A stretch of 64,000 nucleotides of DNA from Adiantum capillus-veneris (Eukaryota > Streptophyta > Polypodiopsida > Polypodiales > Pteridaceae). Shown one piece after another: positions 1 to 11,500 of this stretch. The position numbers and the translations under genes were made by a program. How positions within the stretch are numbered: position 1 is the stretch's first letter; every line of letters starts with the position of its first letter. The notes below the pieces were generated by a model. The model was not told the DNA's origin, did not search any database, and was given only the letters and a program-made list of their open reading frames with translations. The stretch is taken from assembly GCA_014529385.2 (NCBI GenBank), contig CM043954.1:98606747-98670746 (forward strand), in the 5' to 3' direction.

Positions 1-2
1 GT

Positions 3-218
3 GCCCAACACGAATCTCTAGAACTTCCTAAAAGTTCAGAAGAACCTTTATTGGTGGAGATACCTCCACAGATCCAAGGTAAAGAACACATTTTAACGGT
101 TGAAGAGGAGGCTCACCTTTGCACTCTAATAGAGAAAACCATAGAAGAGAGTGCAAAAGCTGCCATAGAATGGGGATGCTACACTCAGTGGGTGTCAAAA
201 AGCTTGATGCAAATGTGA
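3..218 (+). CDS. Possible 3' coding end, unrecognised
   Basis: A frame is open from the window edge to a TGA at 216-218, about 71 codons. The product would be acidic (a run of three Glu near codon 36) and ends in SLMQM. It has no start in the window and I recognise no family. It could be the last exon of a plant gene, part of a decayed transposon ORF, or chance. The only support is the length of the open frame and the protein-like composition. Confidence 0.22.
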   Translation, partial: AQHESLELPKSSEEPLLVEIPPQIQGKEHILTVEEEAHLCTLIEKTIEESAKAAIEWGCYTQWVSKSLMQM

Positions 219-1057
219 TCAGAGAGGAATGGATGAAGCCATCCCTTCCCTACCCTCTACTCAAGGATGAAGTGATGACGATGAAAAAGTGCATACAGGT
301 AGAGGAGCCAACACCACTCTTCAATGGTGATATCAAAGATCAAGTGTAGCAAAAATTTGAACCTCCTTTCCCTCCTCAAGCTTGTTGCATTCTCCTCAAG
401 CTAAAGTTCTCCATTTCTCCATGAGCCTCACTAAACACCTCTACATAAAGGTGAAGATCTGTAGCATATCCTTCTGCTAGATCATCCCTCTTTCTTTCCT
501 CAACAGGTTTCCTGATCCTTCTCCATTAAGCTCTCTAGAGAGGATCTACTTCCCTCAAGATTTGCAACATTATCTTTCCCCATTAAGCCAACAAGCAGGT
601 GGAGCAGTATAGCAGTAAGTGGCATCCTTACCTTTGTGTACCATCAAGAATCTTGCTCTTTATACAGCTAAGAGCATGGATGTGCAATGTATAATCATAA
701 GTGTTTGTCTACAAGTTGTGCCACTATTCCCCATGGCATCATTAGGTACTCGACGACCTAGGAGTGTCATTGACTCCATTTCATGTAGCAATGTACAAGA
801 TGGCTGTGGATATTGGGCGACGATGGAGTTCAAACGAATGATGTGGGTGACAATGCATCCCAGCTCAAGAGGTGCACCCAAGGTCTCAAGGAGACACATG
901 GCTTCTTGAGCACACCATTGGAAGGGAAGAATCATGGAGCTCAAGCAAACACAAGACGGTAAGAGGCTTGCTAAGCTATAGCATGCGTATGTTGCTTCAC
1001 AACTGATGCTAGAGACAGCAGTGGCTCCATCGAGGTTTCCTGCAAATTGTAATTTTA
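219..1057. other. No gene seen
   Basis: Stop-rich AT-balanced sequence. Two overlapping antiparallel frames near 619-944 shadow each other and have no recognisable motif. I see no structured repeat here. Confidence 0.5.
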
Positions 1058-1443
1058 CTCCTCTTTAAAGTTTTTAGGTTTTCTATTTAATATTTTTGCC
1101 TTGTAAGTTGCTTTTGATGATTGTAAGATTTCCATTGCTTGTTCATGTTTGCAGATGTTTTTCCATCCGATTTTGTAGAGTGGGAGCCAATAGAGTCCTT
1201 CATAAGAACTTTTGAGGATATCCACACTGAGCTTGGCAAGTTGCTCTATGCTCCTCTTTAAAGTTTTTAGGTTGTCTATTTAATATTTTTGCCTTGTAAG
1301 TTGCTTTTGATGATTGTAAGATTTCCATTGCTTGTTCATGTTTGCAGATGTTTTTCCATCCGATTTTGTAGAGTGGGAGCCAATAGAGTCCTTCATAAGA
1401 ACTTTTGAGGATATCCACACTGAGCTTGGCAAGTTGCTCTATG
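1058..1443 (+). repeat. 193-bp tandem duplication spanning an intron-exon junction
   Basis: Positions 1058-1250 and 1251-1443 are near-identical head-to-tail copies. I see one difference (TTTT versus TTGT about 20 bases into the unit). Each copy holds a pyrimidine-rich tract, a TTTGCAG acceptor-like site and the first ~30 codons of an open frame. In copy 1 that frame soon meets a stop at the breakpoint; in copy 2 it continues. The low divergence means a recent event. Confidence 0.85.
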
Positions 1444-1724
1444 CTGGTTGTCCATCCTCTGAGCTTGCCTCACGTGACATTTTTTTTTATAATCATACTT
1501 ATGTCACACCTAGGCGAAATGGGTATGGTAATCTTTCTCCGGTTTACTTGCCAACCTTGGAGAGTTTGGAATGGCCTAAGTCAGATAGTGCATGGATCGC
1601 AACAACCAAAAGGAGAATAGAGGTAGATGTGCAAGTAGCAATGAAGTGCACCTATGGTTCCCACAAAGCCACGGTAACATGGTTTATGTCTCTTCATGTG
1701 TTTGTGTTTATCTTTCGACTTTAG
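1348..1724 (+). CDS. Possible internal exon, unrecognised
   Basis: The frame starts just after the TTTGCAG acceptor-like site of the second duplicated copy and stays open about 125 codons, to a TAG at 1722. It contains WEPIESFIRTFEDIHTELGK and a Trp/Tyr-rich stretch. A possible donor (ACG then GTAACA) lies at 1673/1674. I do not recognise the product. A real exon of a lineage-specific gene or of a transposon are both possible. The acceptor-plus-frame combination is the only support. Confidence 0.25.
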
Positions 1725-1790
1725 AGTGTTCACAGGACACCAACAATGTGGACTTGCTAAGGGGGAAGTGCGATCAATGGATTTCTTACA

Positions 1791-1964
1791 GCTGGATGGG
1801 AGACTAAGGTGGTCAACCACAAGGGAGATAGAATCAAGTGCTCTGTAGTTGTTGACAATGTGGTGTTCAGATACCATATTGTGAAGCAAAGCTTGTCGAT
1901 GGTCTTTCCCTATATAAGATGGAAGCTGAGGATGGGAGAATTTGGAATCGATATTTTGCACTAG
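1791..1964 (+). CDS. Possible terminal exon, unrecognised
   Basis: A protein-like frame ends at TAG 1962-1964 and includes KQSLSMVFPYIRWKLRMGEF. A TTTCTTACAG acceptor-like site ends at 1791, but joining it to the donor at 1673 gives the wrong phase. Either a different splice is used or the region is decayed. No family recognised. Confidence 0.2.
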   Translation, partial: AGWETKVVNHKGDRIKCSVVVDNVVFRYHIVKQSLSMVFPYIRWKLRMGEFGIDILH

Positions 1965-2334
1965 AAGAATGATATGATTGTGATCATCTCAGGCTAACCA
2001 CTTTCTCTATTCTGCATTTCAAACTTCTTTGCACTCTAGTCTTCTTCCTTTCTCTCCCCGCTAAAACTCTGTAGAACCAATTGAACATTTCGTGTAGGGC
2101 ATTGCTCTTTTTCCTCCCACCTCCATGCCATGTATTTTTAAAATACACTACCTTTGCTTGATAGTGTGAGTGCTCTATTCCTTGGTGACTCCAGATGCCC
2201 AATGAACCAAATATGTCAAGAAAAGTTGAGCTGTGAGCAAAAAGAATGCATTGAAAAAATAATAAAACTTTAGTTCAAACACTGATGTTTTTTAAAATTG
2301 CAAAGACAAAGTGTTCAACCCACCTTGTAATGTG

Positions 2335-4660
2335 TTATGTGCGTCTCCCCCCAGGAATCCACCATTTGCACTGTGAAACTACTGATTTTACAAACTTGAA
2401 GGTGGATATCTCAGCACAGGTTAGCTTTGCCTTTTCAAGCAAACATAAAATATTATCTAGAGATTGCCACACATGAGCACGCTTAATTCCTAGGGTTGCT
2501 TCATTACCTCTGTAGGTGGTAATGTCACACACCTTTTTCCACAATTGGAACTCATTGGGACTTTGAGAGTCAGAATAGTACAAAAGAAAATGCCTAGCTT
2601 TACTACCACCCATACATATTTTATTAGGACGATCATGTGTACTTCCAAATGCCTTTTTGTCCTTTGATAACTCAATTGCACCCCCCATGTAGACCAACAC
2701 TTGATAGAATAGATTTGAGTACTCTGATACACTCTTCTCTTCTTTTTGCAGTCTCCATATCCAAGCATAATTAATATGGAGCATAAACAACTTGTCAAGA
2801 ATTTGTAGACAGACATGAAGAGTGCACACATGCACATTTATCAGAGGAATCGATAGAATAGGATCCCAATTTGAATCGTCCATGTCTCGATTAGGGGGTA
2901 CACTCTGTTACAACTGAGGATACCTTGAAACCATTGTTGAATTGCTTTACCGACACACCTTTTGCAGAGTTGACTGCAGCTTGACTGCAGCTTTGCCACC
3001 CTTACCCTTACCGCCCTCTAACTTGTTGGCCTTTACACCCTTGCCCTCAGTTTCTAATGAGACTTTATTGTGGCAGCAATAAATGCATGGAAAGAGGGTC
3101 ATTGCACCTTGCTTGCACACTAACATACACTTGAAAGTTTTCAAGTCTCCTGCCAAATGCCACTCCTTTTAGAACATACCCAGACTTGAAACCTACAATC
3201 GTTGTCCTTCTTGCTGTTGCCGAATGACACCAACGATTGGGGTGTGATTAAAATATCATTTGAGGGACTCATGTGTCTCGTGTGGGAGATGAAAAGCTAT
3301 CAGCCACCAAATATTCTTCTTTGATTGAACACCTAAACAGGTGTTTTCCTTCTCATTGGCATTTAGCTCAACAGAGAGACTCATCAAGGCTCTATTCATA
3401 AGCGTAACGCTTACCCTTTAAAGCCGTTGACCTTTGAAAATCTGACACTCATCAAGCTTCATCACAAATATAACTTTGTCATCACACTCTCCTGTGTCAA
3501 CCCATAAAATCTGATCATTGACTCCTAGAGCTTCAACAAGTCAACATTGACATTATTGAACTCATTGTAACGGAAGTATTTTCTCTCTTTCAATGGCAAG
3601 GCATCCTCCACATATTAAAATCCACCCAACAAGCTTGCAACATAATTATTGGTGCACCTTTTTTGCAACGCTGACACTGTAAGGTGTTGGCAGCAACCTA
3701 AATAAACCTTTTGCTGTGTGACCTAGTGTGACAATTCTATACAAAGCTTCGTAGGCCTTGAAACTTATTCCTGCGCTGTCACACACCTCTATCATCTCCT
3801 GAGGCGACACAATTCTCTTTAGCTCACTGAAATACTTCTGGCACAAAACATTAGCAATGACAGCATTGGATGGATCATCCAATAGCTCCACCAACTCCTT
3901 TGGCTTGATGATATGCTACAGTAGAGTGTGTTCAGTCGTTTGAGCATCAGAATCGATTCCCATCATCATCCGAGCCAAGTTCCTGCATATTGAAATAATA
4001 TTACAGCAAGCTGCAAAAAATGTAAGAAATTAAAAGGCTTGCATTTGCATCCCTATCAAGTTTGACGAATACGTTTCTTTCGAGCTCCACCGCTTGAAGA
4101 TAACATAGACATTGCATGTCTCTTGTACTTGCAAATGTGGTAGCCCAATGGAATGTGTGTGTGATGATCGATTCACCAGTACATATTACGTGCAGTGTGT
4201 TGTAGCTGAACATAATTGTATAGACGGTGCTCTTGCTCCATATTTTGATGCTCTACTTTTTTATTAAGCTTTGACATGTCATTGTTTCACTGCTTCGTCT
4301 TCTTGTTGGCTTCCTCTCTGACTTTCTAAATGTATTTCACGTATTTCTCTTGCAATGATGAATAGGTAGCACATAGATGTTTTCTTGCTGCCCTTTCATT
4401 GATGAAAGCTCAATATAATCTCCAGTAGTAGCCAAAAAATCCATCTCTCCCATCTTTAGTAAAACGCAATAGCTCAGTGACATTACAAAAGGGAAGTGAT
4501 GCATTGGTCATTGGATCGCCAAGGTAAATATGTCCATCAACCCATAAGTTGATTGCCTTGCACCCAAGGTTCCGTAGTTGATCTCTAGTATTGGGATTAG
4601 ATGTACCAAGTCGCACAGTAGCATACTCTTGCTCTAAATCAACGTTTAATCGATATCATT
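2335..4660 (-). pseudogene. Decayed multi-exon gene or transposon ORF of unrecognised family
   Basis: Reading 4660 to 2335 on the minus strand gives protein-like blocks in a consistent order, broken by stops. They are: a block with NLGCKAINLWVDGHIYLGDP (4616-4410); a Lys/Glu-rich coiled-coil-like stretch running on in the same frame with stops; a TGCAG acceptor near 3987 opening a frame with one in-frame TAG that continues into KYFSELKRIVSPQEM (to 3646); a block with ILWVDTGECDDKVIFVMKLD (about 3520-3290); a block with AGDLKTFKCMLVCKQG followed by a CxxC-like PCIYCC (3156-2947); and a block with PILSIPLINVHVCTLH (2883-2335). The order and the paired-Cys block remind me of large transposon-derived proteins found in many eukaryotes, but I cannot name the family. 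Multiple stops make it a relic. Confidence 0.5.
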
Positions 4661-4942
4661 TTGTCTTGTTTAGTAATGTCTTGCAGTGGTAGGGGATTGA
4701 ATGACATTTTTGTTAGCTAATCAAGCAAATTAGAGAGAGAATGTGTAATGGTGACTGCTACAAGCAGATGAAGGTAGCTATGGAGGAAAGATATGGGGAG
4801 TACTCAGAGATAGGAGAAAAAGATTATGTTATGGAGGGAAGAAAGAGAGGGAGTGCAGCTCAATCTACTTTGAATTCAAATTGTTGATCCTGAGTGTAGA
4901 GAGAGAAATGATATTGCGCACAGAGGTAATGGAGATTTTTGT

Positions 4943-4985
4943 TGCTCTCAGCTAGAGCTAAGTGGGAGAAGCATTGGGGGGGGGG

Positions 4986-5019
<34 letters not shown>

Positions 5020-5245
5020 CTACATTGCTCTCAGCTAGAGGTGAAGTGGGAGAATGATTTGGGGGGGGGGGGGGAGAGAGAGAGAGAGAGAGAGAGGGAG
5101 TGAGAGATAGAAAGCCAATAAGGAAGAGAGTGGGAGAGAGGGAAGATCTGCAACCTTTGAATATCTGCACTCTGTCAAAAGTAGGCAACAAAGAATGTTC
5201 CTTAATGATTGGGAGGGGAACTGACAAGAGAGAAAAGGGGGGGGG

Positions 5246-5304
<59 letters not shown>
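4943..5304. repeat. Three poly-G plus (AG)n arrays
   Basis: G runs of 13, 14 and 12 bases (4976-4988, 5061-5074, 5237-5248) are each followed directly by (AG)n. The first two belong to an imperfect tandem duplication of about 85 bp (4943 onward and 5028 onward, sharing TTGCTCTCAGCTAGAG and GTGGGAGAA). Open frames here coding Ser-Leu or Arg-Glu repeats are artefacts of the microsatellite. Confidence 0.9.
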
Positions 5305-5306
<2 letters not shown>

Positions 5307-7308
5307 GGCTCATGTTTTAGAGAGATAATGAAGTGAGAGAATGTGGAAAATTTGCTTTTCTGGCAGGGGGCTGAAAAGTACCTCCTTGAATGAGATATAA
5401 GTGAGAGAGAGAGAGTGTGTGTTTTATATGTTAAAGAGAGAAGAGGGGTGGAAAAATGACATTTTAAAATTCAAATACAAAATATGAAAATGAATTTTTT
5501 TAAATCTCAGCATAGGCCTTTTTGGTCTCACTTTTAGGCTTGGTCAAACTTGGCTTAAGCTTTAAGCATTCCCTTAAACTGCCAAATAAAGAGGCCTTCC
5601 TATACCCCATTCACTTCCTAATGTATGGGTGATCCCAGCCTTTGAAGTGTGGGGTGGATACTTGAATGCAAGGTTTAGGTATTAGGTGAGGAGATTGTGT
5701 GGTTCTATGGGCATTTGTTAGTGGATTGAGGTGTAGTATGTATCTTGGGTTATAGATAGGTCACGTTCCCTCTTTCCCCTCAGTAATGCTACTTCCTAAG
5801 TTGTGTACTCTTGAGCTTCTCCTTCATCTTCTCCATCTTCTGTGAATTCTTGTTGATTTCTTGTGAGAATGCCCTTGATTTAGGGTTGAAGAGAGTTGTG
5901 AGGGGTAAAAGGAGGTGGAGATAGAGAGAGGTAAATGAAGAAAGTGTGATGGGGGTAGGGGGCTACATGAGAGGGGAAAGTGGGCGGGGAATTTTTATTA
6001 AGGAAGGGCATATCAATGAAAAGATGTAGGGAAAAGATTGAAGGAGGGTTTGAGTGATAAGGGAGAGTTTGAGGGGGTGAGAAGAGATTGTGCTCAAGTG
6101 TGAGTGAGCGGGAGGGATTGTGTGAGCAAGTAGAGGAGGGAAATGTGTGAGTGAGAAGGGGAAGTGGGAGAGGATAAAAAGAAACCTTGCAAGAGTGTGG
6201 ATGAGATGAGGGTGTGTGTGAACAAGTAGGAGAGGTGAGACTGTGATTGAGAAGACCGTGTGGACTAATGATTGTCTTCTACCCTTGATTAACGTCGGTG
6301 CAGTGCCATGTAGGCAGGCCTTGCCCTAGGGCCTTGGGCTTTGGGCCCATCACAATAGCACAATTCTTGTGAATTCGACTCAAAGTCCTTTTTTTTCATA
6401 CTCACAACTTTGAGTGGTACAGTTAAATTATCTTCGAAATGAATGTACAATAGGCCTCAAGAACTATCCATGCCTCGAGGAATCAAAATATACAAAAGGG
6501 TGGAGGTATTTACCTTTTCCTAGCCTCTTACACAATGTCGATTCAAGGTGTGTTTAGATTGGTAGTTGCTAACACTTTCTGAGTATCTAATGCCAAGTGT
6601 GTGCTTCCACTCATCAGAGTCTTTATGTTTTCTAGTAGAGTGTAATAGAACTTATTTTCAAATTTTTAGCAATAACATTTTTTTAAAGGAAATTTTGGTC
6701 TAGGAGTTCATTCTAATTGTTTTTGTTCAATTTCAAATTTTGACATGGGGCACACTTTGGGAGCCACTTTTGAGGGTGATGGAGCGAGATTTTGGAAAAG
6801 TTTTGTAAGTAGGAAACGCAACCCTTAAGGAAAAATATTGGTTCCTTGAGTATTTCAAATTCCATCATCTTGATGCTCATTGAAGCGTAGATTAAGGAAA
6901 AAGTGAAAATGCCTATTTTGCATCATAGATTGATTCGAAGCTATGGATCGTTGAATATGACAAAAAATTGTGCACTTTAAAAATAAAAATAAAAAGACAT
7001 TGTTATTTTTCTAGATTCGCACATACTGGATATTTTTAGTGTTGTATTGTGGTCTTGACAATGCGATAGAGATTGTGATTATGAGAGTGTGTGTGAGATT
7101 GGGATTGGAAGTGAGAGTGAGACGTGATTGAGAGTGAGATATCTCAGGGGTGGTTGGGAGGTTATAATACGAGCTAAGCTCTTTTTGTAATCATCATACA
7201 TCAATATAGATTCTCTATTTTGTCCTACCTAATATGCACCTCTATCAAATTTATGTTTGTCAATCTATTTAGCTCTCCCATGTTGCATCACACGCAAGAA
7301 TCCAATCC
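5305..7308. other. No gene seen; purine-rich intergenic DNA
   Basis: From 5,880 to 6,280 the plus strand is rich in GAG/GTG words, as if it were old degenerate microsatellite. I see no conserved frame, tRNA or LTR. Confidence 0.5.
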
Positions 7309-8041
7309 CTACTTTCCTATATGATTTCTTCCACTCATCAAATCTCTCGTGGCCAAGTAATCTTTGAATAGATGGAGGGGGTCTCCAATTGCCGATTTAC
7401 ATCCCTAGCACAGGTCTATGCCTATTCCTTCGGCTTTTACCTTGATCCCCATTGGTATTGTCCCCCATAGCACCTTCCAAAGAATTTCATTATGATAGGC
7501 CATGGAGGATCCTAGATGTTATATGCAACTACCACCCACTTTAACTCATGCCATTGTAGCCTCCACTGTTTGGCAGAGAGAACCAATCTGCTTTATAAAT
7601 AAGCTTGATGTATGTTCCCCTTTTTTGTGGTAGAGAAAAAATCTTGTTTTTGGACCAATGCCAGACTTTCCAATCAAATTTTTTCTCACAAATAGACGCT
7701 AGAACATTACTCGGTCCTTCCACCAATATAATTTCCTTTCTGTTGAGGGTGTATTGGGTAGCTAGCTCATGTGCTTCTTTCCAGCTCAAGATGCTTCTAT
7801 TCCAAAACTGAGTTAGATGTATTAATCCTTTGTTGTTGATCCTTCTAGTAATTTCTCTCCAAGAGGGCCTTATTGCATCACCTTCAATCTTAGAAAGCCA
7901 GGGGGACCAGTGAGTGATGGAGTTCTTGAAGTCTTTGGTTGTCTCCCCCCATTCTAGTGCATCTGGTGCTTTAGCACATTTGCCCACCAGCTCATCCGTG
8001 TTGTCGCCAAGCTTCACGTGAGCCCAGGGTGGTGCTAGCAC
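7309..8041 (-). pseudogene. LINE ORF2 C-terminal fragment (zf-RVT region)
   Basis: The 166-codon frame 8041-7541 has the Trp-rich look of the region after the reverse transcriptase of plant LINEs (LTQFWNRSILSWKEAHELA, then FDWKVWHWSKNKIFSLP). Downstream in another frame (about 7503-7309) comes WKVLWGTIPMGIKVKAEG, then a Cys, an in-frame stop, GCK and LHLFKDY. This matches the layout of the zinc-binding zf-RVT domain that ends such proteins. Frameshift and stop make it a relic. The reverse transcriptase core is absent. Family assignment is from motif pattern only. Confidence 0.6.
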
Positions 8042-8061
8042 TTTGTCGCGAACTCCTATCT

Positions 8062-8083
8062 CCCCCCCCCCCCCCCCCCCCCC
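8062..8083. repeat. 22-base poly-C run
   Basis: Uninterrupted C run between the LINE fragment and the flank of Copia-1. It may vary in length or be mis-sized in assembly. Confidence 0.9.
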
Positions 8084-8229
8084 ACCGGGAGCGTAGCTTT
8101 TATTTTTATGAGAAAAGCGTGTGAATTTATATTAAGAAAGAGAACATCACAAAAGAAAGGCAGGAGAGTCTTGATACAAATAGATACAATTAGAATCCCA
8201 AAAAGGACAACTTATTTTTTGGGTTTGGG

Positions 8230-8456
8230 TGTTGGAATTAGGGTTGCAGAGAAACACACACAGCTTGGAGAAGACGAAGGAAGCTCAAGGCACACAATAG
8301 AGAGTGTGTTACTTAGTGTGCAATGGAAAGATAGATAGCCCTAGAGTGATGGGCGTATATACAATGCACGGGGGAAAAAACCTCCTAAAGAGGGAAAAAA
8401 TGCCCCGGCGGTCCTAGTGTGTTCACACACATCACTACCACATGTATATGGTAACA
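8230..8456 (-). repeat. 3' LTR of Copia-1
   Basis: 227 bp, TG...CA ends, almost identical to 13181-13407. A TATATA word near the centre on the minus strand could be the LTR promoter. Confidence 0.95.
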
Positions 8457-8470
8457 AATCCCCCCTGGAG
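8457..8470 (-). other. Polypurine tract of Copia-1
   Basis: On the minus strand AGGGGGGATTT abuts the 3' LTR, the expected site of plus-strand DNA priming. Confidence 0.75.
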
Positions 8471-8531
8471 TGATGCGGTGAACGAGAGCTGGCACATGAG
8501 TAAAGGGAAGTGCCATGCCCTGAGGACAGGA

Positions 8532-11500
8532 TCAGTCCACAAAGGGGAGTAAGCCCAAAGCTTTGCGGAAAGCTTCAAGCTTCTCACGAGACAATGCCTT
8601 TGTGAAAAGATCTGCAAGGTTGTCCTGTGTTGGCACATAAGCCAAGCTGATCTCTGCTGCTGAGAGCCTCTCCCTGACATAGTGGTAATGCACCTCAATG
8701 TGCTTTGTGCGAGCATGAAAAACTGGGTTCCTCGCAACTGCCAATGCGCTCTGACTGTCAGTGTAGATGGTGTTGGCAGTGTCCTGTCCAACACCCAAGT
8801 CAGCCATAAGGCGTCTGAGCCATACACACTCAACCGTAGCTGTGAAGACTGCCCTGTACTCAGCCTCACAACTCGAAGTGGCCATAGTAGGTTGCTTCTT
8901 GCTCAACCATGATATACATGAACTGCCAAGCATGAAACAAAAACCACTTGTGGACACTCGCGTGTCAAAACAACCAGCCCAATCTGAGTCCGAAAAAGCA
9001 TGTAAGTCTGGCGGCAATGATCCCCCCTTGGGATAAAACAAGCCAAGATGTAAAGTGCCACTAAGGTAGCGGAAAATCCTCTTGACAGCCTGCCAATGCT
9101 TAGACCCTGGGCTATGCATAAATCTGCTGACCTGCGAGACTGCAAACTGAATATCTGGCCTCGTGTTGCATACATAAATGAGGCAGCCAACAGCAGTTTG
9201 GTAAAGAGTGACATCAGCAGGATCGCCAGCATCATGTAGACTCAACTTCAAACCTGTTTCCATGGGAGTGGCAATAGGTTTGCAATCCTCAAGTCCAAAC
9301 TTACATATCAATGTCTCTATGTAACTTTTCTGACACAAGGCAATACCACCATCACACTGCTTAAACTGTATACCCAAGTAATGATGCAACAGCCCCAAAT
9401 CTTTCATCTTGAAAGTAGCATTCAAATCAGCCTTAAATTCAGCAATATGTCTCTCATTTGGTCCAGTGATCAGCAAATCATCAACATAAAGAACCACAAT
9501 GAGAAATACATCATCCTCACGCTTTACATACAATGTGCTTTCTGTTGGACTGTTACGAAAGCCTCGTTTAACCAAATGAGTGTCAGCTTTCTCATACCAA
9601 GCACGAGGAGATTGCTTCAACCCATACAAAGCCTTCTTACATTTGCACACTTTGTCCTCTTGTCCTTTTATGACAAAACCGCGAGGCTGCGTTACATAAA
9701 CTTCCTCAAATATGTCACCATTCAAGAAAGCAGTAACAATGTCTGATTGATGTACATCCCAACCAAAATGAGCTGCCAATGCACATAGAAAACGCACAGT
9801 AGTCATACGACAAGTGGGAGCAAAAGTCTCTTCATAATCTATGCCTTTTTGTTGTGCATAACCCTTTGCAACAAGTCGAGCCTTATGGCGATCGATCTCA
9901 CCATCCGGCTTGCGTTTCAACTTGTAAACCCACTTCGTACCAATGGCCTTTTTTCCAGGAGGCAAATCACATAAAGTCCATGTGTCATTCTCTATAAGTG
10001 CATCATATTCTGATTTCATGGCAGCAATCCAATTTTCTGAATTCTGTGCTTCATCAAAGGACAGAGGCTCCTCAACATCATGTAAACTAGACACAGCCAA
10101 AGCATAACAATCTAATGCATAAGATGCATGGTGAGAGCCTGAACGAGTACGACTAGATAAAGGTGCATCCAATTTACTGTCACGCAAAGTGTGCACCAGC
10201 CATTTTGGCATACCTCTAGCCTGCTCATTTTCAGCCCTTTCCTCATCAAGTACATCATGTACATCTGCATCAGTAATAGGCTGTTCTAAAACATTTTCAG
10301 AAATCCCCATAGGCTGTACATTTGCCTCATTGGAACTTACATTCGTATTTCCACCACTGAAAAGAGGCAACAAAGTGTCATAAATGTCCTGTGAGCTTAC
10401 ATTACTGTCTCTAGTACATGACAGCAAGGGTTGAACAGAATCTTCCACAAACACTACATCCCGTGAAACCAGAATACGTTTTGTTTGCGGATGATACAAC
10501 CTGTAACCTTTGCTTTCAGCACTATAACCAACAAAAATACATTTGACAGCCTTATCATCCAATTTTCTGTGCTGCACTTGTGGCACCAAAGCATATGCCA
10601 AACAGCCAAAAACACGCATGTGCTCAATAGAAGGTTTTCTATCATGCCATGCTTCATATGGAGTAATAGACTGCAAAGCTTTCGTAGGACACCTGTTAAG
10701 TACATAAGTGGCACACATGATGGCCTCAAGCCAAAAAGAATGCGGCAAAGCTTGACTTTTGACCATACATCGTGCCATTTCCGTTAGTGACCTGTTTTTC
10801 CTCTCAGCAACACCATTTTGCTGAGGTGTATAAGGCACTGTACATTGGTGTTTTATCCCACGACTAGCCAGAAATGCATTAAATTCATGAGACATATACT
10901 CCCCCCCTCGATCGGAACGGAGGGTGCCCATAGTACATTTTGAGACATTTTCAGCCATAGCCAAAAATTGTTTGAAGCACATAAAAACTTCGGACTTCGC
11001 TTTAAGCGGAAATACCCACGCATGCCTGGAGTAATCATCAATGAAAGTCACGAAGTACAGGTAATTGCCCAAGGACGGAGTTTGCATGGGCCCACAAACG
11101 TCACTATGCACAAGCTGCAACCTGCATGTGGCCCTAACTGAACCATCCTTTGGAAACTTAGAACGCTGCATTTTACCCAGAATACAACCTTCACAAACAT
11201 GTTTGATAGGTGCTTCAAGAGGCGGCAAAGAAGCAACCATATCAGATTTCTGCAAACGCAGCAAACTGGCAAAATTCAGATGACCAAAACGTGCATGCCA
11301 AAGTTTTGCATCTGAAATAGCCCTTGAATCTGCAACAGCATTTGCAAAATTTTGTCCACACTTGTCATACAAAGTGAGCTTATACAGCCCACGGCACAAA
11401 AGCCCAGATGCAACAATTTCATCACCAAAACTGAGATCATGAACTGTACATCTGTCATCCACAAATTTGACTACAAGTCCAAGTCTAGCAAGTGCGGATA

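Noticed and set aside
4958-5336. Open frames coding long Ser-Leu or Arg-Glu repeats
   Set aside because: Direct translation of (AG)n/(CT)n microsatellite on both strands; no flanking coding sequence. The same holds for frames near 21840-22213, 24170-24358, 24938-25252 and 25694-26227.
8435-8869. Frames overlapping the Copia-1 polyprotein on either strand (8435-12919)
   Set aside because: Shadows of the 1428-residue polyprotein; none has its own motifs.
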